Part shown: in pieces, positions 9,692-18,046 of the stretch | Layout of the letters: the number at the start of each line of letters is the position of its first letter | How positions within the stretch are numbered: the first letter of the stretch is position 1 | Assembly: GCA_023091735.1 (NCBI GenBank) | Contig: JALKBU010000849.1 | Location: 1-22,580 of the forward strand | DNA from: Trichomonas tenax | Taxonomy: Eukaryota > Parabasalia > Trichomonadida > Trichomonadidae | Reading direction: 5' to 3' | Length of the DNA: 22,580 bases | Made by a program: the position numbers and the translations under genes | Notes under the pieces: model-generated | The model's database searches: none | Seen by the model: the letters and a program-made list of their open reading frames with translations, nothing else | What the model was told of the DNA's origin: nothing

Positions 9692-9984
9692 GCGAAAAAT
9701 AAAAATATTTCAATATTGCACTGAAAATATTATTTACTGAACACAAAATTGAGCATTGTAAACATTTCAATGTTGTTTGTTCAATTGCAGGGGGTGACAC
9801 AAAAATGATAGAAATTGAGTTTTCTCAAATCTTTTGAGAAGAGATTCGGTCGACCATCGTTATCTAAAAATACTCTTGTTTGTATCACTCATCGCACAGC
9901 TCTCGGGGAGTGGAGCACGGCTGTCATAGTTTCGCAATTCGAAAGCTTTTGTTTTGTCTTTTCTCAAACAACTCATTTGTGGTT

Positions 9985-10724
9985 GAGAGCTTGAAGGTTG
10001 CTTTGATGGTTTTTGGAGTTTTGGAGAAATTTCATAACTAAATCGGACGATTTGGGAATTGAAGTTGCAAATTTTCAAAATTTGATTGAAAAAATGTTAA
10101 ATTATTGGCATATGATTGATTTGATGTATAACTATGATTTAATAAGAACTGTTCATTTGCAATGTATATTTGAATTAGTTCAATACTGTGATGGTGATGA
10201 AAAAGAGATGAAATGACATTTTGATGTAGTATTTGTCAAAATCATAATTAAAATGTACATTGCAAAATTTAATTTCAAGGCATCACAACATCAATCTACA
10301 GAGCGAATTCGTCGACATATACTGTTTAAACAACGAGAAAGGCCTAAGCCTGATGGTTGGATGTTCATTATCGAAGACAATGAAGAAGAAAAAATGAATC
10401 TTTGCTGTCTCGAACAAAACTGACAATTTCGATGAAAAAATCACTCAAATCGAGACTTTGTGCGAAAGTTTTGGGGTGACAACTGAAGTCGAAGGAATAG
10501 AGATCGATGATGAAGATGTTACACCTGAAAACATGCTTCTTCCTATAACAGACGTTTCGAAGTTTTGCAAATACACCGAAGTCATCAGAAACAACTCATC
10601 AGAGTCCTCCATTGTTGTTTCTGGGCTTTTCGAGAACACTGATACGATGAATGCTGCCGAATACAGTAGAATTCTCAAATTGTTATCGAATGTTCCACCA
10701 TCCGTTGTATATGTCAGCGGATGA
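9985..10724 (+). pseudogene. Decayed C-terminus of SLC12-type cation-chloride cotransporter
   Basis: The last 88 codons (10458-10724) end in EVIRNNSSESSIVVSGLF, then YSRILKLLSNVPPSVVYVSG. This is the arrangement of the SLC12 C-terminal domain, where homologues have NEVI, a Leu/Val strand, a helix and a final strand. The same frame extends back to about 10410 (NKTDNFDEKITQIETLC). A frameshift there leads into another frame open from 10013 except for TGA at 10214-10216, which includes KPDGWMFIIED. Before 10013 a third frame (9985-10038) reads SLKVALMVFGVLEKF, like the family's GLKPN-hydrophobic-GF strand. Transmembrane helices are absent, so this is a truncated, frameshifted remnant. The family call rests mainly on the last 100 codons. 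Confidence 0.55.
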
Positions 10725-11105
10725 ATTGTATTTTTATGCTAAACATGCTACTGTCTTACTTGAAATTGTAAGGTTATTGAAATAAAATTTGAAAAATTAC
10801 AAACTTTATGTTCTTTTTTATTGTTTTTATATAGCTTGGTAATAATAACTCATGTTTGTTAATTTAGTTTTGTCTTTTAATATTGAAAAATTGCTGAATT
10901 TTAAAAATTTGATTATAAAAAATAATTTTAATCTTTATTCTTTTTTTAAAAAAGTTTCAAAAACAGCTATCAGCATTTAGAGATAATATTTCTTGTAGGT
11001 TGAAAGTTATTCGTAAAGTATACTGGATAAAATAAATTTATTTTTTAATAACAACGTAAAATTATACGATCACAAGTAACAATATCTCAAAGTATTAAAT
11101 CTCAT
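10725..11105. other. AT-rich spacer
   Basis: Between the transporter remnant and the 3' end of the minus-strand small membrane protein gene I see only A/T-rich DNA with several TAAA-type words and T runs. Nothing coding or structured is supported. Confidence 0.5.
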
Positions 11106-11378
11106 TTATGAGAATCGGCTTCCTAATAAATAGTTTCGTCTCATATTAGCGAAGAAAATGAATGCTCCAGCGAGAGATGCGAAAATTATGCACAATTTGA
11201 TTGCTAGAGAGTATCCGTATCCATTTGTTGGCGTACAAGAAGTGTAGCTTCCGTTCTTTAATTGAACATAACCTGTTTGGTGACAAGCGCTTATTTTCGA
11301 GTACTGCGATCCTTTGCAGGGGACACACTGCTCTTCTGTCTCCGCAGAAAGGACTTTTGCAACTAAGAAAAGAAACAT
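11106..11378 (-). CDS. Small Cys-containing type I membrane protein
   Basis: A 90-residue protein when started at the ATG at 11378; an in-frame ATG at 11402 would add eight residues (MNKSDNFF). I favour the inner ATG because it places a compact hydrophobic signal peptide (MFLFLVAKVLSAE) at the very N-terminus, with a GTGACA element 8 nt upstream as in two other genes here. The mature part is a short ectodomain with four cysteines (EEQCVPC, SACHQ, TSCTP) resembling a single furin/GCC2-GCC3-like repeat. It is followed by a membrane span of about 20 residues (LAIKLCIIFASLAGAFIFF) and a basic cytoplasmic tail NMRRNYLLGSRFS. It could be an independent mini-receptor or the relic 3' end of a larger Cys-rich surface protein. 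The exact role is unknown. Confidence 0.65.
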   Translation of the reverse strand: MFLFLVAKVLSAETEEQCVPCKGSQYSKISACHQTGYVQLKNGSYTSCTPTNGYGYSLAIKLCIIFASLAGAFIFFANMRRNYLLGSRFS

Positions 11379-11386
11379 AAAAAAAT

Positions 11387-11392
11387 TGTCAC
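11387..11392 (-). promoter_or_regulatory. GTGACA element before small membrane protein gene
   Basis: On the minus strand AAAAGTGACA precedes the ATG at 11378 with an 8-nt T-rich spacer. The same word stands immediately before the ATGs at 11492 and 18028. It is inferred to be a core promoter or start-site element. Confidence 0.4.
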
Positions 11393-11483
11393 TTTTATTC
11401 AATGAGATTATTTTGACATTTAAAAATTACATTTATTCAAATATATTTGATATTTTGTTTGTAAAGAGTTAAATATTACAAAA

Positions 11484-11491
11484 AGGTGACA
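11484..11491 (+). promoter_or_regulatory. AGGTGACA element abutting copine ATG
   Basis: AGGTGACA directly abuts the ATG at 11492, preceded by a run of A. The GTG inside it also opens a spurious two-codon upstream extension of the copine frame, so the ATG is the credible start. Confidence 0.4.
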
Positions 11492-13021
11492 ATGTCTTTT
11501 TCTCGTTATTTCAAGGATGATGACGAAGTTGTCCAATTATCGCTAAGTGCGCACATTTTCACGCGTGGAAATGTCAGGCAGACGACCGGATGCGCGTGCG
11601 CCATTTATATCAACGACGATCCGAATTATTTTATCACAGAGAGTGTTTGGAGTACGAAAAAGCCTGTTTTCACAACGAAAATGCAAATCATTCCGAAGCT
11701 GAGTACACCACAGATATTAAGAGTGATGCTGCTCGAAATGACGCCAACAATTAAACCGATCGAAGAATACACGAAATTTGGAGAGGCCAAGATTCCTCTC
11801 GGACGAGTTCTGGTCAGTAACGGTGTCGCTGTGACACTCAGTGGCGCTGCTGCCGAAGTTACGATTCAAGTCAGCCAAGAATCAGCGGGAAGAGGCGTTT
11901 TGTCTATGATTGTCGCGTTCTACAACATGCCGAAGGACCACTGGCTGATGAAAAACTATCCAGAACTCCATATTTGCAAACAGGAAAATGAAAATCGATG
12001 GACTTCCGTACGTTCTACAGAGGTAATCAAGAGACAGGACGCCGGGCAGTGGGATCCTATATCAATTCCGTGCAGATCGATTTGCAACAATGATTACACG
12101 AAAAAGATCCGCTTCAAAGTCGTCGATCACCCGGATGAAGGAAACACAGTGCCGATCGGTTACGCCGATGCGTCTGTTCAGGACATTTCTTCGTTCAGGA
12201 ACAAAGTCTTGACACTCACTCCTTGCAATCCAAAAGTCGCTAGATGCGGGAATTTGATCGTCCGCGCTGCGACATTGATCGAGCGCCTTACTTTCTACGG
12301 GCAGTTGTGCAAGGGACTGAGGTTCAACTTCGCGTGCGCAATAGACTTCGCAAGCACGAACAGGCCGGCGAGAGATTCCAAATCTTTGCACTACACGACA
12401 TTCGGGCAGGATAACGCTTACCAGGCAACGATGAATGCGATTGGAGGCGCCATAGAACCGTACTCGGATGGGCATCCATTCCACGCGTGGGGATTCGCCG
12501 CTAAGTACAACAGAGTGATGTCGCAGAGCTTTCCTTTGACTCTCGAAGGCAGCGAGGACCTCCCTGGACTGAAGGCTCTGCAGAATGCGTACTGGAACAT
12601 CTTCGAGAGCATCGTCTTTGACAAACCTGTTCTAATCGTCCCATCGTTGCAGATGGCGATCAACAGAGTCAAAGGATCGAAGAATCCAGACAATTACTTA
12701 GTTTTCTGCATATTGCTTGCGAACATTCCTGACGATTTGGAGGAATTCATCGATTTGCTGTATCAGAGCCAGATGGAGCCAATATCTGTTATCATTGTCG
12801 GGATTGGAGATATCGACTTCAGCATCCTAGAGCAGAGCTTCGAGACGGGAAAGTTAGTCAATTCCGCAGGAAAGACGTTCGATAGAGACGTCTGCGTGTT
12901 TTTGAGATTCAACAACTTCGGAATGAACGGACTGACGATGTTGACATCGTCCGCTTTGTTCTCAATCCCAGACCAGGCCATGCACTGGTTCGAGGTCAAT
13001 ATAGAGCTTAACTCCACATAA
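11492..13021 (+). CDS. Copine (two C2 domains plus copine A-domain)
   Basis: A 509-residue protein at full copine length. C2A spans residues ~10-145 and is divergent. C2B spans ~150-265 and carries the copine signature TEVIK, then a segment matching LNPVW-type residues (QWDPISIP) and CNNDYTKKIRFKVVDHPDEG. The copine vWA domain spans ~275-500, with ACAIDFASTN, SLHYTTFGQDNAYQATM, a PYSDGHPFHAWGFAAKY segment (family: Y-D-x-D-x-x-F-P-x-x-GFGA) and IIVGIGDIDFSILEQ. Copines are calcium-dependent phospholipid-binding proteins that move to membranes. The MIDAS DxTxS reads D-F-A-S-T, and the C2A loops lack the usual Asp set, so metal binding may be altered. It is convergent with the Nudix gene (34 nt apart). 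The stop TAA runs into a TAAA signal-like word. Confidence 0.9.
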   Translation: MSFSRYFKDDDEVVQLSLSAHIFTRGNVRQTTGCACAIYINDDPNYFITESVWSTKKPVFTTKMQIIPKLSTPQILRVMLLEMTPTIKPIEEYTKFGEAKIPLGRVLVSNGVAVTLSGAAAEVTIQVSQESAGRGVLSMIVAFYNMPKDHWLMKNYPELHICKQENENRWTSVRSTEVIKRQDAGQWDPISIPCRSICNNDYTKKIRFKVVDHPDEGNTVPIGYADASVQDISSFRNKVLTLTPCNPKVARCGNLIVRAATLIERLTFYGQLCKGLRFNFACAIDFASTNRPARDSKSLHYTTFGQDNAYQATMNAIGGAIEPYSDGHPFHAWGFAAKYNRVMSQSFPLTLEGSEDLPGLKALQNAYWNIFESIVFDKPVLIVPSLQMAINRVKGSKNPDNYLVFCILLANIPDDLEEFIDLLYQSQMEPISVIIVGIGDIDFSILEQSFETGKLVNSAGKTFDRDVCVFLRFNNFGMNGLTMLTSSALFSIPDQAMHWFEVNIELNST

Positions 13022-13055
13022 ATATAAAGATTTTTTTGTTGTGTTTAGTATAATT

Positions 13056-13778
13056 TTATATCTTTCCTTCAGCCTTAAGGATTTGTGCCAAGTGTAGTGC
13101 TGTAAGGCTCTTTGTGTCCGGCGTATACTTCCAGATTTCGTTGTATTTAACAAGCTTGAGAACGATCTGCTCGTGTGCATCTTCTCCTCCGAGTTTTTCG
13201 TGTAATGCAAGAACCCTCTCGTGCGACATCTTCGTCCTCCACAAGAAGAGCCTCAAAGACTCGTCAAGAAGTCCAGGTGAAGTGTAAACGCCGGGGAAAT
13301 TATCACCGTAAGCGATTCCTGTTAAGTCGATGAGATCAGACTCCTTCGCAACGAGTCCGCACTCTTCCTCCAGCTCCTTGATCGCGACTCCCTTCAAGTT
13401 TCCGCTGCCGTCAACCATTCCGGCCGGAATTTCGAGTAAAATTTTGCCTGTTGGGACTCTTGGCTGCGATGTAAGTACAGAGTAGACCTGTCCGTCGGAT
13501 TCATCTGTGATTTCGAGCAAGATTCCAACAGCACCACCTCTTAATACACAAATACCTGGAATCTTCGTTCCGTTCCTCTCTGTATATGTGGAGATCTTCA
13601 CGAATCCGACTCTTCCTGTTCCGAATTTGTCGATTGATTGGACTTCAACTTTCTTGACATTCAAAGATGGGTCCAATGAGTTGGCCCAGTTCTTGACCAA
13701 GTCGGTGCCGAGCGCGATTTCGATTTCTGGTGGCTGAGCGGTTGTGACTGGGATTTCGTTTCCTCTGATATTCATCAT
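13056..13778 (-). CDS. Nudix hydrolase, ADP-sugar diphosphatase-like
   Basis: A 240-residue protein with an N-terminal beta-rich dimerisation segment (1-95) and a Nudix fold. The Nudix box is GMVDGSGNLKGVAIKELEEE followed by CGL: the REUxEExGU half is present as KELEEECGL, but the first conserved Glu of GX5E is Gly. Plant NUDX14-type ADP-sugar diphosphatases show a similar variant (as I recall them), and other matches are LEIPAGM upstream and FPGVYTSPGLLDESLRLFLWR downstream, where SPGxxDE is typical of ADP-ribose/ADP-sugar pyrophosphatases. Likely reaction: hydrolysis of ADP-ribose or ADP-glucose to AMP and sugar phosphate in the cytosol. Two adjacent ATGs (13778 and 13775) start it. The stop TAA begins a TAAA word. 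The 3' end is convergent with copine. Confidence 0.85.
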   Translation of the reverse strand: MMNIRGNEIPVTTAQPPEIEIALGTDLVKNWANSLDPSLNVKKVEVQSIDKFGTGRVGFVKISTYTERNGTKIPGICVLRGGAVGILLEITDESDGQVYSVLTSQPRVPTGKILLEIPAGMVDGSGNLKGVAIKELEEECGLVAKESDLIDLTGIAYGDNFPGVYTSPGLLDESLRLFLWRTKMSHERVLALHEKLGGEDAHEQIVLKLVKYNEIWKYTPDTKSLTALHLAQILKAEGKI

Positions 13779-14121
13779 TGAAAATAATTTTTGACACTTT
13801 ACAAAAATTATGACAAATTATTTTTGAAGCCTCATACTTTTAAAATAGAATGATTTTTGGTAATAAGTTTTAGATTCACGCCGATCATTGACTTTTCTGC
13901 CTTATATAAAATATATCGAATTTCAATAATGGTCTGAATTAATAGAAAATGGGCAGGTAATAAGTTTATGTGTCTATGTTCTGATTGGTCAATGTATTTT
14001 GATTGAGCGAGATGTTTTTCATATCAATATTGAAATTTCGATGGTGAAGTAGATTTGGATTGCAATAATTTGTGCTTTGGTTTGCTGGTTAATGATGAAA
14101 TGATGATTGAAATTAATATTA
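13779..14121. other. AT-rich spacer with Nudix gene upstream region
   Basis: This holds the promoter region of the minus-strand Nudix gene (TTTTCA directly before its ATG on the minus strand, and a GTGTCA about 20 nt further out) and the 3' flank of the coiled-coil gene. No other coding or structured element is evident; the frame 14055-14285 (+) is a shadow of the coiled-coil gene. Confidence 0.45.
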
Positions 14122-14691
14122 TTATTTTGGTTTTGGTTCGACGTGAATTGAGGAGACAACTACGTTCCTCTTATGCTTCTTGCTTAGGTGCTGCTCAACA
14201 TGTTGTTTTATTTCAGAGAGTGAGTGAATATTTTGCGACATTTTCTTGTCAAGATCAGAAACTTCTTCAAGAAACTGCGTGTTGAGTCTTTCGTCCTCTG
14301 ATCTGAGTCTTTCTGTCTCTTTCGCGTATTCTGCCTGTTCTCTTTTGAGCTGTGCCATGTAATCTTTGACTTTGCGCTCTCCTTCAGCGATGATTCTCAG
14401 TCTTTCGCGTTTTACTTCTTCGATTTGTCTCTTTAATTCTTTGATATTTGCTGAACGATCTGCAGCGAACGATTTACTTGACAAATAGTCCTTTTTCGAA
14501 TAGCTTTTGTAATCCCCAACCATTTCTCCCTTTAATTTTCTCCTAACGTAATCTTCCCTTTCCAACTGCTTCCTCTGCAGTTCCAAAAGGTATCTCTCGT
14601 TAAATAAGCCGTACCTGTCCGTGTTCGTCGTCCCGTACATCGTTTCGCCGACATAGTCCGGCGCTTTCAGTAATTCATGCCTTTCATTCAT
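14122..14691 (-). CDS. Coiled-coil protein, uncharacterised
   Basis: A 189-residue protein starting at ATG 14691 (MNERHELLKAPDY). The open frame runs 24 codons further upstream, but that extension is hydrophobic, translated from a T-rich leader and unlike the rest. Residues 1-65 contain aromatic/Gly motifs (APDYVGETMYG, DRYGLFNERYLLELQ). Residues ~80-175 are a continuous charged coiled coil (Glu, Lys, Arg, Leu heptads: IKELKRQIEEVKRERLR and onward). The tail is basic (LSKKHKRNVVV). No catalytic or membrane motif is seen. Such proteins are common among cytoskeletal and flagellar components, but I cannot assign a family. It is divergently arranged with the gene at 14820; the 128-nt gap probably serves both as promoter. 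Confidence 0.75.
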   Translation of the reverse strand: MNERHELLKAPDYVGETMYGTTNTDRYGLFNERYLLELQRKQLEREDYVRRKLKGEMVGDYKSYSKKDYLSSKSFAADRSANIKELKRQIEEVKRERLRIIAEGERKVKDYMAQLKREQAEYAKETERLRSEDERLNTQFLEEVSDLDKKMSQNIHSLSEIKQHVEQHLSKKHKRNVVVSSIHVEPKPK

Positions 14692-14819
14692 TATAAAAAA
14701 AAAAATAAACGAGTAAATTTTTTTGGCATGTAAAATAACAAAATATGCAATGTAAACTGGCAATTATCGAAACATTGCCAAGTAAAAGTCAAAAATATAA
14801 ATTAAACGTCAAATATAAA

Positions 14820-16751
14820 ATGGGAAAAGAAAATGATTTAAAGGAGGTTTCTAACTGGAAGAATTCGCTGGAGAGGAAGCTAGGAAAGTTGGAACAGGAG
14901 TTCAACAGTTTTGTAAAATATTTGGGCGTTTGCCTCGAGAAAAAACGCTTCCAAACAATTATCGAAGATCTCGAGCATTACACAATGATTTCTATCAGTA
15001 AAAACGGATACACACAACTTTTAGAAGAATTAAACGAAATGATAAATAACTTTGACAACGTTTTTGACAAGACAATGGATAAATATCTTCAACAGAAAGT
15101 TGAACACATCTGCGGTGTCGTTAATCTTCTGAATGAAGGAAAATACGGAACAAACAAACTACATTTGGCTATTTTGAATGGAGTTAATCCCGAGGAACCA
15201 GATTATCTCGAAAACATCATCTTCGGAGACAAAAAACCGGGTCCACGCGATGTTGTTGCGTGCACAAACGAAGTTGCAGCAGCTCTCGGAGATCACGGAG
15301 AAATTTTCGTTAAACATCTCAAGAAAGTTGTAAAATACAAAATGGTGCTCCACAGAGCCTCTCTAAAGAACTCATACGACGCTTTGTCAGACGGAACATC
15401 GACTCCAATCGCAGACAGAAACCCATCAGTTAACATTCGCTTCGATTACATGAAAAATAATGAGAAATCAATTCCAATCCTTCTTCCAAAGACAATGCGC
15501 GGTTTAATCACACAGGTGTTTGCATTGATGAAGGAAAGACAGTTTAACTCCGTTTATTTAATCGATACAAATGGAGAGCCAATAAATAACATAAAAGAAG
15601 TCTGCCCAGGCATGACAATCACCGCTATATGCAACAAGAATGAGCCTCCAAAGCCGATTACAGTCAAAACACCAGATGACGAAGGAAAAATGATTCCAAC
15701 AACAATCTACAACGCGTCACCGCAAATTTACCGCTACTTCCACGACGAGCTCCTTCCGAAGCAGAGGATGATGCAGGAGGAGGAAGAAGTTGAGGAAGAA
15801 CAAAAGGAATCGAATGTGCAACTCACTCCTAGAATGCGCAGGACTCAGAGAAACTACCAGAAAGAGAACGATATCATCCCGCCTTACGCAATGACGAGGT
15901 TAATTTACCAGTCTACGCTTAAGCAGGGACAAAAGCGGATTTTAAATTCGACAATGGCGCCTCGTAGATCACCGAGATTCCTTCCAGGAATGGAGCCGAA
16001 CCTCGACGACTACTCGCCGAAGAAGAAGATCGAGAAATCGAAATCGGGAGGAAACAAATCACAGCTTTCTATTGACTCAGACACACAGATTAAGCCTCAG
16101 TCGACCAGATTGTCCATCTTAAAGATGGTCAGACCGGTCGTTACCGAATCAGATAAGAAGATTCACTTAGTTATTACATCAGCGGACAGCAATCCAGTCG
16201 ACGACGTCGTCTTCCAGAATCTCATCAAAGAATCAATATTTGCGGACCAAGTTCAACACGATAACGACGAAGATCAGAATAATGAAAATATTCAACCAAA
16301 TCCAGCATTCAACAACTCAGAAGAAGTACAGCATATATTTGACACAATTCCTGGCGATCATAATTACGAAAATAACTTAGATGAGAACGATGTAGAGCCA
16401 GTTGCACATAAAGTAGTCCAAGAGCCAACAGAGGAAGTTGACGCACCGATGATGCAGCCATTGACACCAGAAAAACAAATTAAGAAATTGAATGCGAAAA
16501 GACCGCAGATGGTTTCGACATTCAACGAAGAATTCCAGGATTTAGACATTCCTACATCTCCTGATCCGACAAAGTGCCTCTTGTCGCCAACTGTTTATGA
16601 TTTGCCCTCTGAAAACGAAGTTCTCGACGAGGGAATGGAAGAAGAGGAGCAGCCTGAACCGGAAGAAGAGAACATGGAACCGTTAGAAGGGTTGCATGAT
16701 TTCGATGAAGAGGAAGACGCTTACGCCGAGTATTTGGATTTATTATTTTAA
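14820..16751 (+). CDS. Uncharacterised protein with possible ubiquitin-like/DCX-like module and acidic tail
   Basis: 643 residues from ATG 14820 (MGKENDLKEV). An in-frame ATG at 14745 would add 25 residues from leader-like AT-rich DNA. Residues ~1-110 are helical (N-terminal coiled coil, FDNVFDKTMDKYLQQK). Residues ~205-275 read as a small alpha/beta domain (SIPILLPKTMRGLITQVFALM, then SVYLIDTNGEPINNIKEVCP), which resembles the strand-helix-strand order of ubiquitin-like or doublecortin folds; this is weak. Residues ~310-600 are low complexity with RRSPRFLPG-type basic patches and stretches rich in Asn, Asp and Pro. The C-terminus is very acidic, with many Glu runs, ending in YAEYLDLLF. The last ten residues, with hydrophobics among acids, could be an interaction motif. 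Family not recognised. Confidence 0.75.
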   Translation: MGKENDLKEVSNWKNSLERKLGKLEQEFNSFVKYLGVCLEKKRFQTIIEDLEHYTMISISKNGYTQLLEELNEMINNFDNVFDKTMDKYLQQKVEHICGVVNLLNEGKYGTNKLHLAILNGVNPEEPDYLENIIFGDKKPGPRDVVACTNEVAAALGDHGEIFVKHLKKVVKYKMVLHRASLKNSYDALSDGTSTPIADRNPSVNIRFDYMKNNEKSIPILLPKTMRGLITQVFALMKERQFNSVYLIDTNGEPINNIKEVCPGMTITAICNKNEPPKPITVKTPDDEGKMIPTTIYNASPQIYRYFHDELLPKQRMMQEEEEVEEEQKESNVQLTPRMRRTQRNYQKENDIIPPYAMTRLIYQSTLKQGQKRILNSTMAPRRSPRFLPGMEPNLDDYSPKKKIEKSKSGGNKSQLSIDSDTQIKPQSTRLSILKMVRPVVTESDKKIHLVITSADSNPVDDVVFQNLIKESIFADQVQHDNDEDQNNENIQPNPAFNNSEEVQHIFDTIPGDHNYENNLDENDVEPVAHKVVQEPTEEVDAPMMQPLTPEKQIKKLNAKRPQMVSTFNEEFQDLDIPTSPDPTKCLLSPTVYDLPSENEVLDEGMEEEEQPEPEEENMEPLEGLHDFDEEEDAYAEYLDLLF

Positions 16752-16776
16752 TTTTATGCATAAACTTTTGATTTTT

Positions 16777-17030
16777 ATGGAACATCAACCATTAGAGACA
16801 ACTGACGATATACTGATCAGCTTTTGGCGGATTCGAAATTACCTCAATTTTTTCTACAGATGACAGCGGATTGGGATGCAGCTACTTTGACAAATTGTTC
16901 ATTCGAGGACATACATTTATTATCCAAAGTGATATTTGATATGGCAATTTTTGAGCGAATCAAAAAATATCGAAAGATATCAAAGCACAGAAAGAGCTTT
17001 CAAAGTTTGGTGAATGCTGGATTTCCATAG
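16777..17030 (+). pseudogene. Small frameshifted gene remnant
   Basis: From ATG 16777 one frame reads MEHQPLETTDDILISFWRIR and stops at a TGA by about 16863. A second frame (TTG-initiated, 16824-17030) reads LADSKLPQFFLQMTADWDAA, then SFEDIHLLSKVIFDMAIFERI, and ends in a basic stretch KKYRKISKHRKSFQSLV. The overlap of two protein-like frames suggests one small gene broken by a frameshift. Neither part matches a family I know. It begins only 25 nt after the preceding stop codon. Confidence 0.25.
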
Positions 17031-17224
17031 GCCGAGAAAGGTGAATAAAAATAAATAAAAATAAAATGGCAAAAAACTCGATAATAATAATCGTGAGGTT
17101 AAAACATATATCAAGTATTTATGAAATGCTTAGGTGTAAGCCTATGCAGTTCTAACCTTGAAAGGACTATATAAACATGTAGAAGAGAGATTGAAATATA
17201 TTAACAAAAATAAACATGATAAAA

Positions 17225-18028
17225 CTATATTGTAATAGCGAACTTGATCGGGCTATGATCGTTGAAGAACGTAAATGGATCGAATTCGACTTCTGTATGT
17301 TCGATTTGAATTGTATCTGACTCAGAAGATTCCTGGGCGAAACCATAACGATAGCTCACACGCTTGTTGACGCAGAAGACATTCCTCCTGAGCTGCATGT
17401 AAGATTCTGGATTGTGTGTCAATAAATAAGATATCTGAGCCTCGGTAATTCTCTCACCTCCGACTGTCGCGAGACAGAGCATCTGTGTAATCATGTGGGG
17501 GTGAGCTTCTTTTAGCTCGTTCAGCGCATAATTCACTGCATCGTTCAGAGAAAAGTATTCGATTGGTTGAGGCTCTGGCACATCTTTGTACCACCACGCG
17601 CCGGTATCTGTTGCCTGATACTCCTCTGAATGAACAGTGAAGAATCTCATCAATAGTCTTGAATCGAATTCTGGTCTGTCTATTCTTAAGAGCATCTGTC
17701 CAATCGCCATCGGCCCCTCATCGAGGAGCATCGTGTTTATCATATCGTAAATCGTTCCATCAGAGACATGAATCTGTGACTGAAGGTTCAAAGCCCATTT
17801 ATCGTCTCCTGACTTATTGATGTGGACGAACCTGTCTGACTCAGACATGACTGAGATGATCTGGCGCTTCAAAAGCGACCCAGTAGCGATCAATTCGGGA
17901 CCAACTTGCACAAATGAGTCGAGCTGATGCACGTACTCACAGATGCTGTCCGTGCTGAGAACGGCCGATTCGTGTGTGTTGAAAACAGATAACAAGAGCC
18001 TTTCGATGCTTTCATTACTCCTATCCAT
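17225..18028 (-). CDS. Uncharacterised protein, putative tandem winged-helix modules
   Basis: 267 residues from ATG 18028 (MDRSNESIERLL). The frame extends six codons upstream only by using a GTG that belongs to a GTGACA element. Three consecutive segments have a helix-helix-helix-strand pattern of about 65-75 residues each. The first is ~20-90 (STDSICEYVHQLDSF to RFVHINKSGDDKWALN). The second is ~95-160 (TIYDMINTMLLDEGPMAIGQ to QATDTGAWWYKD). The third is ~170-235 (SLNDAVNYALNELKE to RRNVFCVNKRVSYRYGF). The FVHI-DDKW and TGAWWY ends look like winged-helix wings. This suggests a nucleic-acid-binding or complex-scaffold protein. I cannot name the family; the acidic C-terminus argues that it may not bind DNA with that part. 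Confidence 0.7.
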   Translation of the reverse strand: MDRSNESIERLLLSVFNTHESAVLSTDSICEYVHQLDSFVQVGPELIATGSLLKRQIISVMSESDRFVHINKSGDDKWALNLQSQIHVSDGTIYDMINTMLLDEGPMAIGQMLLRIDRPEFDSRLLMRFFTVHSEEYQATDTGAWWYKDVPEPQPIEYFSLNDAVNYALNELKEAHPHMITQMLCLATVGGERITEAQISYLLTHNPESYMQLRRNVFCVNKRVSYRYGFAQESSESDTIQIEHTEVEFDPFTFFNDHSPIKFAITI

Positions 18029-18040
18029 ATTTGTTTTATA

Positions 18041-18046
18041 TGTCAC
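18041..18046 (-). promoter_or_regulatory. GTGACA element before winged-helix-like gene
   Basis: On the minus strand AAAAAGTGACA stands 12 nt before the ATG at 18028. The A-run plus GTGACA arrangement matches the copies at 11387 and 11486. Confidence 0.4.

Noticed and set aside
12062..12484. 140-codon minus-strand frame inside copine
   Set aside because: Antisense of strongly supported copine coding sequence; no ATG-led family match.
14692..14763. 24-residue hydrophobic N-terminal extension of the coiled-coil protein, which looks like a signal peptide
   Set aside because: It comes from translating a T-rich leader in a 128-nt divergent promoter; the protein body is a cytosolic-type coiled coil with no export features.
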